The notes: generated by a model from the sequence alone, not told the origin. Positions 44,304-53,810 are shown, counted from the first letter of the stretch. The stretch is 64,000 nucleotides of DNA from Verrucomicrobiota bacterium (GCA_021772615.1 JAJFLQ010000053.1:26401-90400); one strand, 5' to 3'. Translations and numbers: made by a program.

Positions 44304-45302
44304 TTATGAGCAGCGCTTTATCATTTGTTGTTTGAAGCGACGGCTTGTTATCCACCAGGCGAGACGGACCAGACTCGAGGCGCAGTACGCCAGCATCGCA
44401 TTCGGCACGCTCTTTTCGAACGTGTCAGTCAGGTCTTGTACGGTCTGTAGCAGTTGCGTCCGATACGAAAAGATTCCTCTGAAAATCAGCTTGTCGCGGT
44501 ACTCACGCTCCAGTTTTCTTACATACGATGGCGGGAAGGTGTTCTTGAACGCCGTTGAGCGCATAAGAGCTGTGGCCCTGGCCATTATCGTTGCCATTTG
44601 CAGCGCGGAAATCCCGGCCGATAATTGTCCTTCGAGCTGGCGCCAGTTGGTGCATGGCCTGTCGATATAACAGGCGCCGTGCGTCAGGCCGAGGACGCTC
44701 GCAGCAAAAGAATCCGCCCAGTGTCCGAGTTCCGGCCGATAGCTCCCTGCCTGCACGAACGGGGCGCGACGAAAGATCGTTGCGGCACACAGGATGTGAT
44801 TCGGACCGTCGATATGTAAGTATTCGCTGAGGAAGCGACCGGGTGTCAGAAATGTGCGCGTAGGTAATCGTGACGGCGTTGTGGTGCTGATAAGATTTCC
44901 TGTTTCATCGACAATATTCATTTGGCCGAAGACGATCCCGACCGTGGGATAGCTATCCGCCAGATCCATTGCCGAGGAAAAGAAGTTGTTTTCTATGAAG
45001 TCGTCTGCTGCCGGAATGTAAATGAAATCTGACGTTGCTTCCTGCGCCAAATCCCGGACGGTGATATTCATCCCCTGATTCTGCTCGTGACGCAGCCCGC
45101 GAATCCGTGGATACTTGGTCGCGAATGTCTTGATAACCGCTTCCGAATCATCCGTAGAGGCATCGTTCAGAACGAGAATTTCATCCGGCTCCCGGTCCTG
45201 TTTCAAGATCGCATTCAAACATTCAGGAAGGTAACCGCCATGATTATAACACGGGATCGCGACCGTCAATGTCTGGCGTCTGGGCGTTGCCTTGTCCTTC
45301 AT
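44304..45302 (-). CDS. Glycosyltransferase family 2
   Basis: Product of 332 aa. LTVAIPCYNHGGYLPECLNAIL opens the GT-A fold, with ILVLNDASTDDS near residue 45. The DxD position reads IPAADDF near residue 95. LGHWADSFAASVLGL near residue 195 holds the acidic residue used for acceptor activation. It lies just downstream of the ABC transporter genes, after a 49-base gap. It probably adds one residue of the exported glycan. Confidence 0.87.
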   Translation of the reverse strand: MKDKATPRRQTLTVAIPCYNHGGYLPECLNAILKQDREPDEILVLNDASTDDSEAVIKTFATKYPRIRGLRHEQNQGMNITVRDLAQEATSDFIYIPAADDFIENNFFSSAMDLADSYPTVGIVFGQMNIVDETGNLISTTTPSRLPTRTFLTPGRFLSEYLHIDGPNHILCAATIFRRAPFVQAGSYRPELGHWADSFAASVLGLTHGACYIDRPCTNWRQLEGQLSAGISALQMATIMARATALMRSTAFKNTFPPSYVRKLEREYRDKLIFRGIFSYRTQLLQTVQDLTDTFEKSVPNAMLAYCASSLVRLAWWITSRRFKQQMIKRCS

Positions 45303-45351
45303 GACGCGGCGGTGACAGGCTGTGTGGTTTCTGAGATCATGGTATGCGGAC

Positions 45352-46608
45352 CTACGACAACTTCTTTGATTCCCATTGTAACGCGGGGCGGACGCCGCCG
45401 GGAAGAAATCCGGTGTATTTTGCGCGGGTCGCGGTATTCACTATGGGGTCCACGATCCGGAGCATCAGCAGATCGCGTTCAAGAACGTGTGTTGTCAGCG
45501 TGCCGGTCTTGGAGACGGCCAGCCCGATAAAATACGTACCGTCGTTCATGAAGTTTTTAGGAATGTGGCATACGGACAGATACGTCCCGGCCGTGTTCTT
45601 TAGGGCACCCTCAGGGTCAAGCGGGCCGTCGCTGGCGACGAATGCGCAGTCGCCCTGTGATGTATAAAAATGAAACCATAAGGAGATGTTCAGATTATCT
45701 GTCAGCAGTCGGTATGTCATCTCAACGCGAATGCTCTCGTCGATCTTGAAATCCGTGGTCACGTCACCGTTTAGATTTACCAGCCGGGCACTGAGCAATT
45801 TGGCCTCGTCGTCGCCGCGCTCGATCTTATCTCTTTCGTAATCGACCTCGCCGTCTGCAGCCTCGCCGCGCTGATAGTACAGATCGATAACCTCAGATGT
45901 CTTGCCGATCTTGACTATCCGGCCTTTCGACAACAGCATGCATTTCGGGCACAGGGACGAAATGGTGGAAATATTGTGGCTGACAAAAAGTATGGTTCGT
46001 CCTCCCTTACCGACTTCTTCCATTTTACCGAGACACTTTCGCTGAAATTCGTAGTCACCGACGGCCAATACTTCATCAATGAGTAGGATATCCGGATCGA
46101 GGTGAGCTGCGACTGAGAAGGCAAGGCGCACATGCATCCCCGACGAATAGCGCTTGACCGGCGTATCAATGAATTTCTCGACGCCGGAAAATGCCACGAT
46201 CTCATCGAATTTGGACTTCACCTCTTGTCGGCTCATCCCGAGTATCGTGCCATTCAGGTAAACATTTTCCCGACCTGTTAGTTCAGGATGGAATCCGGTA
46301 CCAACCTCGAGGAGGCTGGCCAACCGGCCGCGTAACTGGAAATGACCTTCGCTGGGAAGTGTGATTCTGCTGAGAATCTTTAATAACGTGCTCTTGCCGG
46401 CACCGTTCTTGCCTATTATTCCGATAATTTCGCCATGTTCAACGGAAAAGGAAATGTCCTTCAACGCCCAGAAAGGCTGCGCCGACTGCGTTCGCTTAAA
46501 GAACGCTTTCGCACTTCTGATGACATTGTTCACGAACAAGTCCTCGTGAACCAACCCCAGATTGTATTGTTTGCCCAAATTGCAAACGTCGATCACAGTA
46601 TCGGTCAT
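45352..46608 (-). CDS. wzt: Polysaccharide ABC transporter ATP-binding protein with C-terminal Wzt domain
   Basis: Product of 418 aa. Walker A is IIGIIGKNGAGKSTLL near residue 62, the signature is KRYSSGMHVRLAFS near residue 150 and Walker B is DPDILLIDEVLAVGD near residue 170; FVSHNISTIS gives the switch His. ALLEVGTGFHPELTGRENVYLNG is typical of polysaccharide ABC transporters. From about residue 255 a beta-rich Wzt C-terminal domain follows, which in E. coli O8/O9a recognises the modified glycan terminus. It partners with the permease encoded 12 bases upstream. Confidence 0.95.
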   Translation of the reverse strand: MTDTVIDVCNLGKQYNLGLVHEDLFVNNVIRSAKAFFKRTQSAQPFWALKDISFSVEHGEIIGIIGKNGAGKSTLLKILSRITLPSEGHFQLRGRLASLLEVGTGFHPELTGRENVYLNGTILGMSRQEVKSKFDEIVAFSGVEKFIDTPVKRYSSGMHVRLAFSVAAHLDPDILLIDEVLAVGDYEFQRKCLGKMEEVGKGGRTILFVSHNISTISSLCPKCMLLSKGRIVKIGKTSEVIDLYYQRGEAADGEVDYERDKIERGDDEAKLLSARLVNLNGDVTTDFKIDESIRVEMTYRLLTDNLNISLWFHFYTSQGDCAFVASDGPLDPEGALKNTAGTYLSVCHIPKNFMNDGTYFIGLAVSKTGTLTTHVLERDLLMLRIVDPIVNTATRAKYTGFLPGGVRPALQWESKKLS

Positions 46609-46620
46609 CGGGCAGTCACG

Positions 46621-47433
46621 TTATATAATATCCACAATAGTGGTTTCCATCCGCCTGAACAGTACCAGGCCCGACAGCAATACAACTGCGGTCGCAGTAA
46701 TGCTCACCAGCACGAATCGAAGCGGCGGGGTCGGATAATCCGGTAGTATGGCCCAGCGAAACGCCTCGACGACGCTACACAGCGGATTCAGCCAGAAAAA
46801 GCTTCGCTGATCAACCGCCAACTTGTCCAGACTGAACATCACTGGTGTAATAAACAGGCCGAGTTGGATACATGCAGGAAGAATAAACGCGATATCCCGA
46901 TATTTTATGCTGAGTGTCGTCGTCCACAAACCCAGCGATATCGCGACAAACGACGTATACAGGATTATCACTGGAATGGCCAGGAGGCGGGGGCTAAGGC
47001 CCGTCGAGGAGATCATAAGCCAGGCAACGAGAATCGCCAGACAGATCGCGAAATCAAGTAAGGCGGCGATAACCCCGGACAGGGGCAGAATGAGTCGGGG
47101 AAAATACACCTTGGTTAATAACGTCTGATTATTAAGCAGGCTTTGGCCGGAGTTCTGTAGCGCGCGAGTAAAATAATTCCAGGGTACGAGCGCGATGAAG
47201 ACGAACAATCCGTACTTGTGTCCGGACGGTCCCAGATCGGCAATCTTTCCCAGCGTAAGGACGACCGTAGCCGTCTGCGTGAGGGGCAGAATAATTGCCC
47301 ATGCAACGCCGAGAACGGACTGCCGATACTTCCCTACGACGTCACGGATGACCAGCATGACCAGGAGGTGACGATAGCGCCACAATTCCGGACAATCCAA
47401 GAGTCTAAATTTCGAAGAAGACGAGACGATCAT
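46621..47433 (-). CDS. wzm: Polysaccharide ABC-2 transporter permease
   Basis: Product of 270 aa with six membrane segments. The N-terminal amphipathic region contains YRHLLVMLVIRDVVGKYRQSVLG, a hallmark of Wzm/TagG/KpsM permeases, and VLGVAWAIILPLTQ starts helix 1. Other segments run to KYRDIAFILPACIQLGLFITPVMF near residue 180. It exports the lipid-linked glycan across the inner membrane. Wzt follows directly downstream. Confidence 0.95.
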   Translation of the reverse strand: MIVSSSSKFRLLDCPELWRYRHLLVMLVIRDVVGKYRQSVLGVAWAIILPLTQTATVVLTLGKIADLGPSGHKYGLFVFIALVPWNYFTRALQNSGQSLLNNQTLLTKVYFPRLILPLSGVIAALLDFAICLAILVAWLMISSTGLSPRLLAIPVIILYTSFVAISLGLWTTTLSIKYRDIAFILPACIQLGLFITPVMFSLDKLAVDQRSFFWLNPLCSVVEAFRWAILPDYPTPPLRFVLVSITATAVVLLSGLVLFRRMETTIVDII

Positions 47434-47452
47434 GTTGGGCTTTCAGGGGTAG

Positions 47453-48496
47453 TCAGAAGGAGATGAGTACGCGCGCGGCGCTGACACCCGTGCGCATATG
47501 GTCAATGGCCAGATTAATATCCGCCAAGTCGTAGACTTCGCCCTTGAGCAGCCCCAGACCGTTGAGTTTGTTGCATTTCACCAACTTGATATAGTTGGGA
47601 ATGTCGATATCCGGTTTCGCATCGCCGCCATGTGATCCGGTAATTTTCTTGTCGAAATGAAGCGGTAGAGTATAAATGGTGGCCTTCCGTCCGTGGCGCG
47701 GCACGCCAACGAGAATGGTCCTGCCTTTTGCAGCCGTTAGATCGTAGCAGCATTCTATGATCGCCGGTTGGCCGGTGTTGTCGATGCAGACATCGAGATC
47801 ACCGCCGTTCGTGATCTCACGAATCGCACGTTGCGCCGTCGTCACATCGTTGGCGCAAACAAGATGTGTGGCGCCCATCTGTTTGGCAAGGTCCAGTCGG
47901 TTCTGATAGCGATCCACGGCAATAATGGGATGTGCGGAAACCATCGCTGCTGCCTGCACGATGTTCAGCCCGATCCCCCCCGCGCCGTAGACCAGTACCG
48001 ATTCACCGATTTTGATGTCGGCGTCGCGGTTGACGACGCCAAACCCCGTCGTGACTGCGCAACCAAACAATACGGCCAGATCGAGATCGAAGTCCCGTGG
48101 AATCGTCGTCACACGATTCTCAGACACCACTGAAAATTCATTGAACGTCGTCACCCATCCCGCGTTTACCTTGCCGAGAGAAGACGATTTATAGATCGGC
48201 GGTTCGCCCTGAAGCCCGGAACCCGGGCGCCAATGCAATACCACGTGATCATCCGGCCGGACCGTTCTTACGCCGTCGCCGATCTCGACGACGATGCCGC
48301 TTCCTTCATGGCCAAGAAGATGCGGCAAGTACGGGTCGGATCCCTTGGCGCCGTCGATCTCGCCCAACTGCGAGCCGCAGATTCCACTTCGGTGTACCTT
48401 CACCAGAACCTGGCCGAAACGCAGCGGCGGGCATTCCAGTTCTTCAATGGCCAGCGGTTGTGCCAGTTCAGTAAGTACGGCTGCTTTGAATTTCAT
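47453..48496 (-). CDS. MDR-family alcohol dehydrogenase-like oxidoreductase
   Basis: Product of 347 aa. HRSGICGSQLGEIDG near residue 35 and LLGHEGSGIV near residue 60 carry the catalytic-zinc Cys and His/Glu, and VLVYGAGGIGLNIVQAA near residue 165 the NAD(P) Gly motif. The structural-zinc lobe with four Cys is missing: the region after VVLHWRPGSGLQGEPP has none. Members without this lobe occur in sugar and threonine metabolism. It is flanked by a methyltransferase and the ABC permease, so it probably oxidises or reduces an NDP-sugar side chain or keto group. Confidence 0.85.
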   Translation of the reverse strand: MKFKAAVLTELAQPLAIEELECPPLRFGQVLVKVHRSGICGSQLGEIDGAKGSDPYLPHLLGHEGSGIVVEIGDGVRTVRPDDHVVLHWRPGSGLQGEPPIYKSSSLGKVNAGWVTTFNEFSVVSENRVTTIPRDFDLDLAVLFGCAVTTGFGVVNRDADIKIGESVLVYGAGGIGLNIVQAAAMVSAHPIIAVDRYQNRLDLAKQMGATHLVCANDVTTAQRAIREITNGGDLDVCIDNTGQPAIIECCYDLTAAKGRTILVGVPRHGRKATIYTLPLHFDKKITGSHGGDAKPDIDIPNYIKLVKCNKLNGLGLLKGEVYDLADINLAIDHMRTGVSAARVLISF

Positions 48497-48505
48497 ACGG
48501 TATCC

Positions 48506-49168
48506 TTATTCGAAGGTGATAAATGAATGGTCCCCGGTATAACCGGTTCGATCAAACCACCACTGCCATTCTTCCGGCGTACAAAACGTTTCACACGTCA
48601 GTTGCCAATAAAGCAGGTTGGCCTTCTCAACTTCGTTGCGATACGACTCGACGCAGACGTATCGATCGCCGCTGCTCACGCGTTCTATTTCCCTGAGTGC
48701 GCTGTCGAGGTCGTAGCAATGAAGGTTGTGAATGGTATTGATGGAAACGACGAGATCGAAATGATTATCGTCGAACGGTAGTTTGGTCGCTGAGCAAACC
48801 TGTAGGAATGGTTGTACCTCCGGTTTCGAATGCGCGATCGCATACGAGGAAATGTCGATGCCGGCGACTTCAATACCAGGTACAGCCTGCATGATATCGT
48901 ATAGCAGGAAACCCTTGCCGCAGCCGACGTCGAGCACCCGCTGTCCCGGCTCCAGTTTGTAGTGTGCAACCAGCGCATCGGCGACCTTGCGCCAGCGTCC
49001 GTCATAGTGAAAGCCGCCGTAGCCGGTCTTGCGATCACCATCCCAGTAGTCGTAGTCGAATTTCTTGGCCAGTTCGGCAGCTGTCGCTTTCGGGTACTCC
49101 GTAACGCGGGCGATATAGTCTCGTTTGGTGCTCTTGTGAATCGCGGATAAAAAGTCGATATAAGCCAT
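48506..49168 (-). CDS. SAM-dependent methyltransferase
   Basis: Product of 220 aa. VLDVGCGKGFLLYDI near residue 75 is motif I, AGIDISSYAIAHSKPE the ribose-binding loop, and FDLVVSINTIHNLHCYDLDSAL near residue 135 the region after strand 4. A preceding YDYWDGDRKTGYGGFHYDGRW segment is found in small-molecule methyltransferases of glycan loci. It lies between an RmlB-like gene and the MDR dehydrogenase gene, 9 and 11 bases away. It probably methylates a sugar. Confidence 0.87.
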   Translation of the reverse strand: MAYIDFLSAIHKSTKRDYIARVTEYPKATAAELAKKFDYDYWDGDRKTGYGGFHYDGRWRKVADALVAHYKLEPGQRVLDVGCGKGFLLYDIMQAVPGIEVAGIDISSYAIAHSKPEVQPFLQVCSATKLPFDDNHFDLVVSINTIHNLHCYDLDSALREIERVSSGDRYVCVESYRNEVEKANLLYWQLTCETFCTPEEWQWWFDRTGYTGDHSFITFE

Positions 49169-49179
49169 GTGGGCAAGCC

Positions 49180-50175
49180 TTATTTTACGTGATTGTAAGT
49201 AAGCGGTAGCGACTGGATCTCACTCCAATATTCTTCCACCCAATCGATTGTTTCGTGAAGACCTGTGTCGAGGTCGATTTTTGGTGTCCAGTTCAGCTGC
49301 GTGCGCGTCTTTGTCGAATCGATGACATAGGCGGCGTCCTGCCCCGGTCGTTCATCAACTGTGCGGGTCACCTTGTGGAAGTCGGTGTTCATCAACTCGG
49401 AGATTCGCAGCACCAGATCATGGATACTGATGCCGCTGTCCGGCGACAGATGGTATCGTTGGCCGACTATACCATTTTTCAGGATTGCGAATTCACCCGC
49501 AGAGACGTCGCGAATGTGGATGTACGACTTAATCGCCACCCCGCCGCCGTGCAATTCGATGATTCGGCCGGATCGAATGTACACGACTGAACGTGGGATG
49601 ATCTTGAATAATTGCTGCCTCGCGCCGTAGACATTCGTTGCTCGCACGGTGACCACCGGGAATCCAAACTGCTTCTGGTAAACATCCAGTATCATATCTG
49701 CGGCCGCCTTCGATGCCGCGTACGGAGAACTTGGGTTATCCGACGTGTTGTCTTCGGTCACATTGCCGCTGCATGATCCATATGCTTCGGGCGATGATAT
49801 ATGCAGGTAGCGTTTGAGGTATGTCTGCCGCCGCAGATGATTCACCAGGAGCGAAAGTGCCACTGTGTTCGTCTGGAACCAGTGCTCCGGCGTTTCCCAG
49901 CTTGGCGCCACTTCGCTCTGCGCCGCGAAGTTCACGATGTAAGCGGGCTTTTCCTTATCGAGCAGCGCGAGTATTGCCGGCATGTCAGTGTTGAGGTCCA
50001 GCTGATAGTATGTGTATCGATCAAGGTTGGACCGCTGCTTGTAGCGCAGGAACAATCCAGAACGCTCGGGCGACCGACTCATGCCGATTACCGAGTATTC
50101 CGGATAGTCCAGAAGCAGGTCCACAAAGTCCTGACCCGAGAACGAGTTAGCTCCGATTACAACGATTTTTTCCAT
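49180..50175 (-). CDS. NDP-sugar 4,6-dehydratase/epimerase, RmlB/GMD-like SDR
   Basis: Product of 331 aa. VVIGANSFSGQDFVDLLL is the NAD motif, IVNFAAQSEVAPSWE near residue 85 is typical of RmlB/GMD, the Ser/Glu motif reads HISSPEAYGS near residue 125 and the catalytic Tyr-Lys is SPYAASKAAAD near residue 150. TDERPG-like VDERPGQDAAYVIDSTKTRTQL near residue 285 is the substrate-binding end of this group. It likely makes a 4-keto-6-deoxy-NDP sugar that feeds the reductases, aminotransferases and C-methyltransferases of the locus. Confidence 0.87.
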   Translation of the reverse strand: MEKIVVIGANSFSGQDFVDLLLDYPEYSVIGMSRSPERSGLFLRYKQRSNLDRYTYYQLDLNTDMPAILALLDKEKPAYIVNFAAQSEVAPSWETPEHWFQTNTVALSLLVNHLRRQTYLKRYLHISSPEAYGSCSGNVTEDNTSDNPSSPYAASKAAADMILDVYQKQFGFPVVTVRATNVYGARQQLFKIIPRSVVYIRSGRIIELHGGGVAIKSYIHIRDVSAGEFAILKNGIVGQRYHLSPDSGISIHDLVLRISELMNTDFHKVTRTVDERPGQDAAYVIDSTKTRTQLNWTPKIDLDTGLHETIDWVEEYWSEIQSLPLTYNHVK

Positions 50176-50294
50176 TGGTTACTCCATTCTTTGCGCGGTT
50201 TGTTCAGGTATGGCACATGAAAAAGGGGAAAAGGCAGGCGATATGGCAGATCGCGGCGGCGGACGGGCGGTTGCGTCAACATCATTCTGCCAGG

Positions 50295-50906
50295 CTAGGT
50301 CCGCGGCTCATATTGTATCGTGGCCAATAAGTCGGACCAGGAACAGCAGCGTGCGTACCGCCAGTCCGACCCGGCCATACGGTTCGCTGAATCGAAAAGT
50401 ATTCTTTTCGTGTCGCAAGGAAAATTCTCCGACAGAAGAAATTCAGGGAGATCGTCGATAAAATGCGTGCAGCGAAGACTGGCGATGCGATTCAGTTTTG
50501 CCTCGAGTGTCAATTCAAAGAAAGCACGCTCCGAAATCCAATCGGCATCCAGATACGGCCGACTGATCAGCCAGTCCCGGGCTGCGCCGTGGAGATCATA
50601 TTTGGGGCCGGCGTAAGGATGCCGGGTTTTATGACTTACGATGGCCAGCGGAATGTTTGCAGTCCGGCACGCTGTGAAGAATTCCGCGACGCCGTCGAAC
50701 GCTGTCGCCTCCTGCATGCGAGCGCCATAAACGTAACCCTGAATTTCGGTCCACAACGCTTCTTTTCCGGCGCCTCGCAAATGATCCCGAATCCGGGTCT
50801 TGTTCGCCGGAATCTCCGCGTCGATGACACCGCGTTCCAGCGCAACCTGATGAAAAAGACGATCGTAACACACTATCGTATTATCGAAATCGATACCGAC
50901 AAGCAT
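50295..50906 (-). CDS. HAD-superfamily phosphatase-like protein, paralogue 2
   Basis: Product of about 203 aa. Motif I VGIDFDNTIVCYD, motif II LAIVSHKTR near residue 92, candidate motif III Lys in LEAKLNRIASL, and motif IV HFIDDLPEFL. The protein is homologous over its full length to the HAD protein at 36.2 kb. Its neighbours are transketolase subunits, so the substrate is probably a sugar phosphate. ATG 50906 is preferred to the TTG three bases further upstream. A 119-base gap without a gene follows downstream. Confidence 0.8.
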   Translation of the reverse strand: MLVGIDFDNTIVCYDRLFHQVALERGVIDAEIPANKTRIRDHLRGAGKEALWTEIQGYVYGARMQEATAFDGVAEFFTACRTANIPLAIVSHKTRHPYAGPKYDLHGAARDWLISRPYLDADWISERAFFELTLEAKLNRIASLRCTHFIDDLPEFLLSENFPCDTKRILFDSANRMAGSDWRYARCCSWSDLLATIQYEPRT

Positions 50907-50949
50907 CAACCGTCACCACGCGTCAGTTGGTCATGGATTTCAGGAAGAC

Positions 50950-51894
50950 TCATGAATTTGTACCTTGCACCACGCGTAGTTCGTGTGCGATTCCATCTGC
51001 AAGTTTGACGCTGGTCAAGCCGCAGACCGACCGCAGGTAACCCTGGGAACCCGCTTCGTGTAGGAATGCGTCCGGCGTGCCGAATCGAAGCAGCCGGCTA
51101 CCATTGCTGTTGGTGTCTGCCATCCATTCGGCGACGGCGCCGCCAAGGCCACCGATCAAGCTGTGCTCCTCCACCGTCACGACAACGCGGAACGTAGAAA
51201 ACACATCCCTGAGCAAGGGGGCGTCTAACGGTTTCACCGTGTGAAAATTGATGACCCTGGCGTCTATTTTCATCGTTGTTGCAAGCACCTTGCTCGCCTC
51301 CACCACGACTGGGAGAATGTTGCCTGTAGCCAGAATGCACACATCGTTCCCATCTCTGATTACCTTTCCCTGGCCGAGTTCAAGATCCGGCTGCGACTCG
51401 TACACTGCGGGCTCGTTTTTCTTCCCCAGACGCATGTAAACCGGACCGTTATGTGCGATGGCGGCGTGGAGTGCCGCCCGCACTTCCAGGGCGTCGGCCG
51501 GGCAGATCACGGTCATATTCGGAAGAGCCCTGAGAAAGGCTATGTCTTCGCAGGAATGGTGGGTTGAGCCCAGGCTGGCGTATGACAAGCCGCCACCCAC
51601 TCCCACGATGATCACCGGCACGTTGTGATAGCAAATATCAACTCTGATTTGCTCCAGGCATCGGGTCGTTGCAAAAGGTGTAATCGTGTACGTGATGGGA
51701 CGCAACCCGCATGTCGCCATACCTGCGGCAACGCCCGTCATATTCGCCTCGGCGACGCCGCAATTGAAGAACCGCTCTGAATGCTGAGCCTTGAACGGAT
51801 CGAAAAGCCTGTTCCCGATGTCGCCCGAAAGCAGAACCAGACGGTCATCTTCCGCGGCCAGTTTTGTTAATTCATCTGCAAATGCATTTCTCAT
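50950..51894 (-). CDS. Transketolase, C-terminal subunit
   Basis: Product of 314 aa, covering the pyrimidine-binding and C-terminal domains of transketolase-like enzymes. FFNCGVAEANMTGVAAGMA near residue 45 contains the catalytic Glu that activates thiamine diphosphate. VGGGLSYASLGSTHHSCEDIAFLR near residue 100 and EEHSLIGGLGGAVAEW near residue 260 are family motifs. It needs the N-terminal subunit encoded 3 bases upstream. Split transketolases of this kind occur in glycan and secondary-metabolite clusters, where they may transfer two-carbon units to sugars. Confidence 0.9.
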   Translation of the reverse strand: MRNAFADELTKLAAEDDRLVLLSGDIGNRLFDPFKAQHSERFFNCGVAEANMTGVAAGMATCGLRPITYTITPFATTRCLEQIRVDICYHNVPVIIVGVGGGLSYASLGSTHHSCEDIAFLRALPNMTVICPADALEVRAALHAAIAHNGPVYMRLGKKNEPAVYESQPDLELGQGKVIRDGNDVCILATGNILPVVVEASKVLATTMKIDARVINFHTVKPLDAPLLRDVFSTFRVVVTVEEHSLIGGLGGAVAEWMADTNSNGSRLLRFGTPDAFLHEAGSQGYLRSVCGLTSVKLADGIAHELRVVQGTNS

Positions 51895-51897
51895 GAT

Positions 51898-52722
51898 TCA
51901 TTTCAATCCCAGTTCGATATGTGCAGCTTTCACATCGTCTGCCGTCGGAATCCGATAATGCCAATTGTTATCATCTTCCATGAAGGCAACGCCTTTACCC
52001 TTGACCGTGTGCGCTACGATCGCTCGCGGCCGTCCTGCAGTTCCTAGAGCCGGATCCAGCGCTTGTTGAAGAGCCGTAATGTCATGGCCGTCAACCTCTT
52101 CCGTTTCCCAGCCGAACGCCTTCCACTTGTCCGCCAGGGGCGCGAGCGACATTACATCATCGCTGCGGCCGGTGGCCTGCCACTTGTTGTAATCGATGAT
52201 CACCGCCAGCGTTTCCAGCCGTTGCGCTGGTGCAAACATGGCCGCTTCCCAGACAGAGCCCTCGTTGCATTCGCCGTCACTCATGACCACGTACACGCGG
52301 GTATCGAATTTGCGCAGTCGTGTCGCAAGCGCCATACCTACACCAAGCGGCAAGCCGTGACCGAGCGAGCCGGTAGCCGCTTCGATTCCCGGAACGCATC
52401 CGGGACCGGGGTGTTCGGCGAGAACGGCACCATCCTGGTTGTACGTGGACAATACCGAATCGTCGAAAAAGCCACATTTGGCCAGGACCGCATATTGTGC
52501 CGGTGCGGCATGACCTTTGCTGAGGATGCATCGGTCCCGGTCCGGTGCGGCCGGCCTTGTCGGATCGATTTTCAATATTCCGCCATAGAGCGAAACGAGA
52601 ATATCGACACAGGACAAGGATGACCCGAGATGCGGTGTTCTGGCCTTGTGTGACAGGGATATGACCCTACCCCGGATCTCGGCTGCCATCTTCTTGAGTT
52701 CGTTTTGTGTTGAATTCTGCAT
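51898..52722 (-). CDS. Transketolase, N-terminal subunit
   Basis: Product of 274 aa, the thiamine-diphosphate-binding half. LSHKARTPHLGSSLSCVDIL near residue 25, SKGHAAPAQYAVLA near residue 70, and the metal/diphosphate motif SDGECNEGSVWEAAMFA near residue 150 with the final Asn in IIDYNKWQATG. The set GDGE-N is complete when read across this region (MSDGECNEG...DYN). It forms a heterodimer with the downstream C-terminal subunit. In this locus it may provide a rearranged sugar phosphate or a two-carbon-branched sugar rather than pentose-phosphate metabolism. Confidence 0.9.
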   Translation of the reverse strand: MQNSTQNELKKMAAEIRGRVISLSHKARTPHLGSSLSCVDILVSLYGGILKIDPTRPAAPDRDRCILSKGHAAPAQYAVLAKCGFFDDSVLSTYNQDGAVLAEHPGPGCVPGIEAATGSLGHGLPLGVGMALATRLRKFDTRVYVVMSDGECNEGSVWEAAMFAPAQRLETLAVIIDYNKWQATGRSDDVMSLAPLADKWKAFGWETEEVDGHDITALQQALDPALGTAGRPRAIVAHTVKGKGVAFMEDDNNWHYRIPTADDVKAAHIELGLK

Positions 52723-52787
52723 CGTATCTACCCCGTGGGTTCCTGCCTCCGATCGGTCGCCAGGACGGGCGACGCGATGGCCTGCCG

Positions 52788-53798
52788 TTATGTGACGTTG
52801 AGTTCCTGCATCCGTTTGATATTCGAATATAGCGTATTTGTGAACGGGTTCGTAATATGGCCGTCAGCCAGTGCAATAACGATACTGCGTACGGCATCTT
52901 CGATGCTGTGTTGCGCCGAAAAACCGAGAACTTTCCTGATTTTGTCGGAGTTGACGTGATACGACCGATTATCATCAGTAGGTTCGACATGCAGCACTAT
53001 GTCATCGTCGCCGATCGTCGACTTCACGATACCTGCGATCGCTTCGATACTGCGATTCTGGTAGCCCACATTAAATGCCTCGCCGTCGATCTTGTCGCTC
53101 GGCGCCGTTAGAAACAGTCGATACGCATCGACCATGTCGGCAATGTGCAGATTCGGCCGTAGCTGCTTACCGCCGAAAATGCGAATTTTCCGGTTTACCA
53201 GTGCATGTATTGTCAGGATATTCACAGCCAGATCGAGCCGCATTCTGGGTGCATACCCACACACCGTGGCCGGCCGCACAATCACTCTGTCCATGCAGCC
53301 TGCGCCGGGACCGCTCAAGAGTACCTCTTCACATTTCAATTTATACTTTGAATAGTCGGTGAGCGGATTCGGATCGGCGTCCTCACGGACATCCGGTTCG
53401 GATTTTATGCCGTAGATACTGGACGAGCTGGCGTAGATAAACCGTTGTACGCCGTTGTCGACGGCATGGGTAAGCAGGTGCTGGAACGCATCGAAATTGA
53501 CTGTACGGCCGAGATCGGGATTCAACTCGAAGCTGGGATCGTTGGAGATGCAGGCGAGATGAATGACAGCATCAACGCCGTTCAGGTCGCTGGCTACACC
53601 TTTCTCGTCGCGGATGTCCCGTTCGATTAGCTGCAGACGCGGATTCGCCTTCAGATCATCAAAAACGTGTTTCCCGTACCAGAACGTGTCAACGACACGA
53701 ATCGTATAGCCGTCTTTCAGCAATGCCGGTACGAGTGCGCTGCCGACATAGCCGCCACCGCCGGTTATCAATATCGTTGTGATTTTTCTTTCGCTCAT
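52788..53798 (-). CDS. NAD-dependent epimerase/dehydratase (SDR)
   Basis: Product of 336 aa. ITGGGGYVGSALVPALL is the NAD motif, HLACISNDPSFELNP near residue 80, ASSSSIYGIKSE near residue 125 the Ser motif and YSKYKLKCEEV near residue 150 the YxxxK. The N-terminal signature with DPSFELNP occurs in a group often found beside transketolase-like or HldE-like genes. It acts on an NDP-sugar as an epimerase, dehydratase or decarboxylase; which one cannot be decided from motifs. Confidence 0.85.
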   Translation of the reverse strand: MSERKITTILITGGGGYVGSALVPALLKDGYTIRVVDTFWYGKHVFDDLKANPRLQLIERDIRDEKGVASDLNGVDAVIHLACISNDPSFELNPDLGRTVNFDAFQHLLTHAVDNGVQRFIYASSSSIYGIKSEPDVREDADPNPLTDYSKYKLKCEEVLLSGPGAGCMDRVIVRPATVCGYAPRMRLDLAVNILTIHALVNRKIRIFGGKQLRPNLHIADMVDAYRLFLTAPSDKIDGEAFNVGYQNRSIEAIAGIVKSTIGDDDIVLHVEPTDDNRSYHVNSDKIRKVLGFSAQHSIEDAVRSIVIALADGHITNPFTNTLYSNIKRMQELNVT

Positions 53799-53810
53799 TA
53801 TTTTCCCTGA

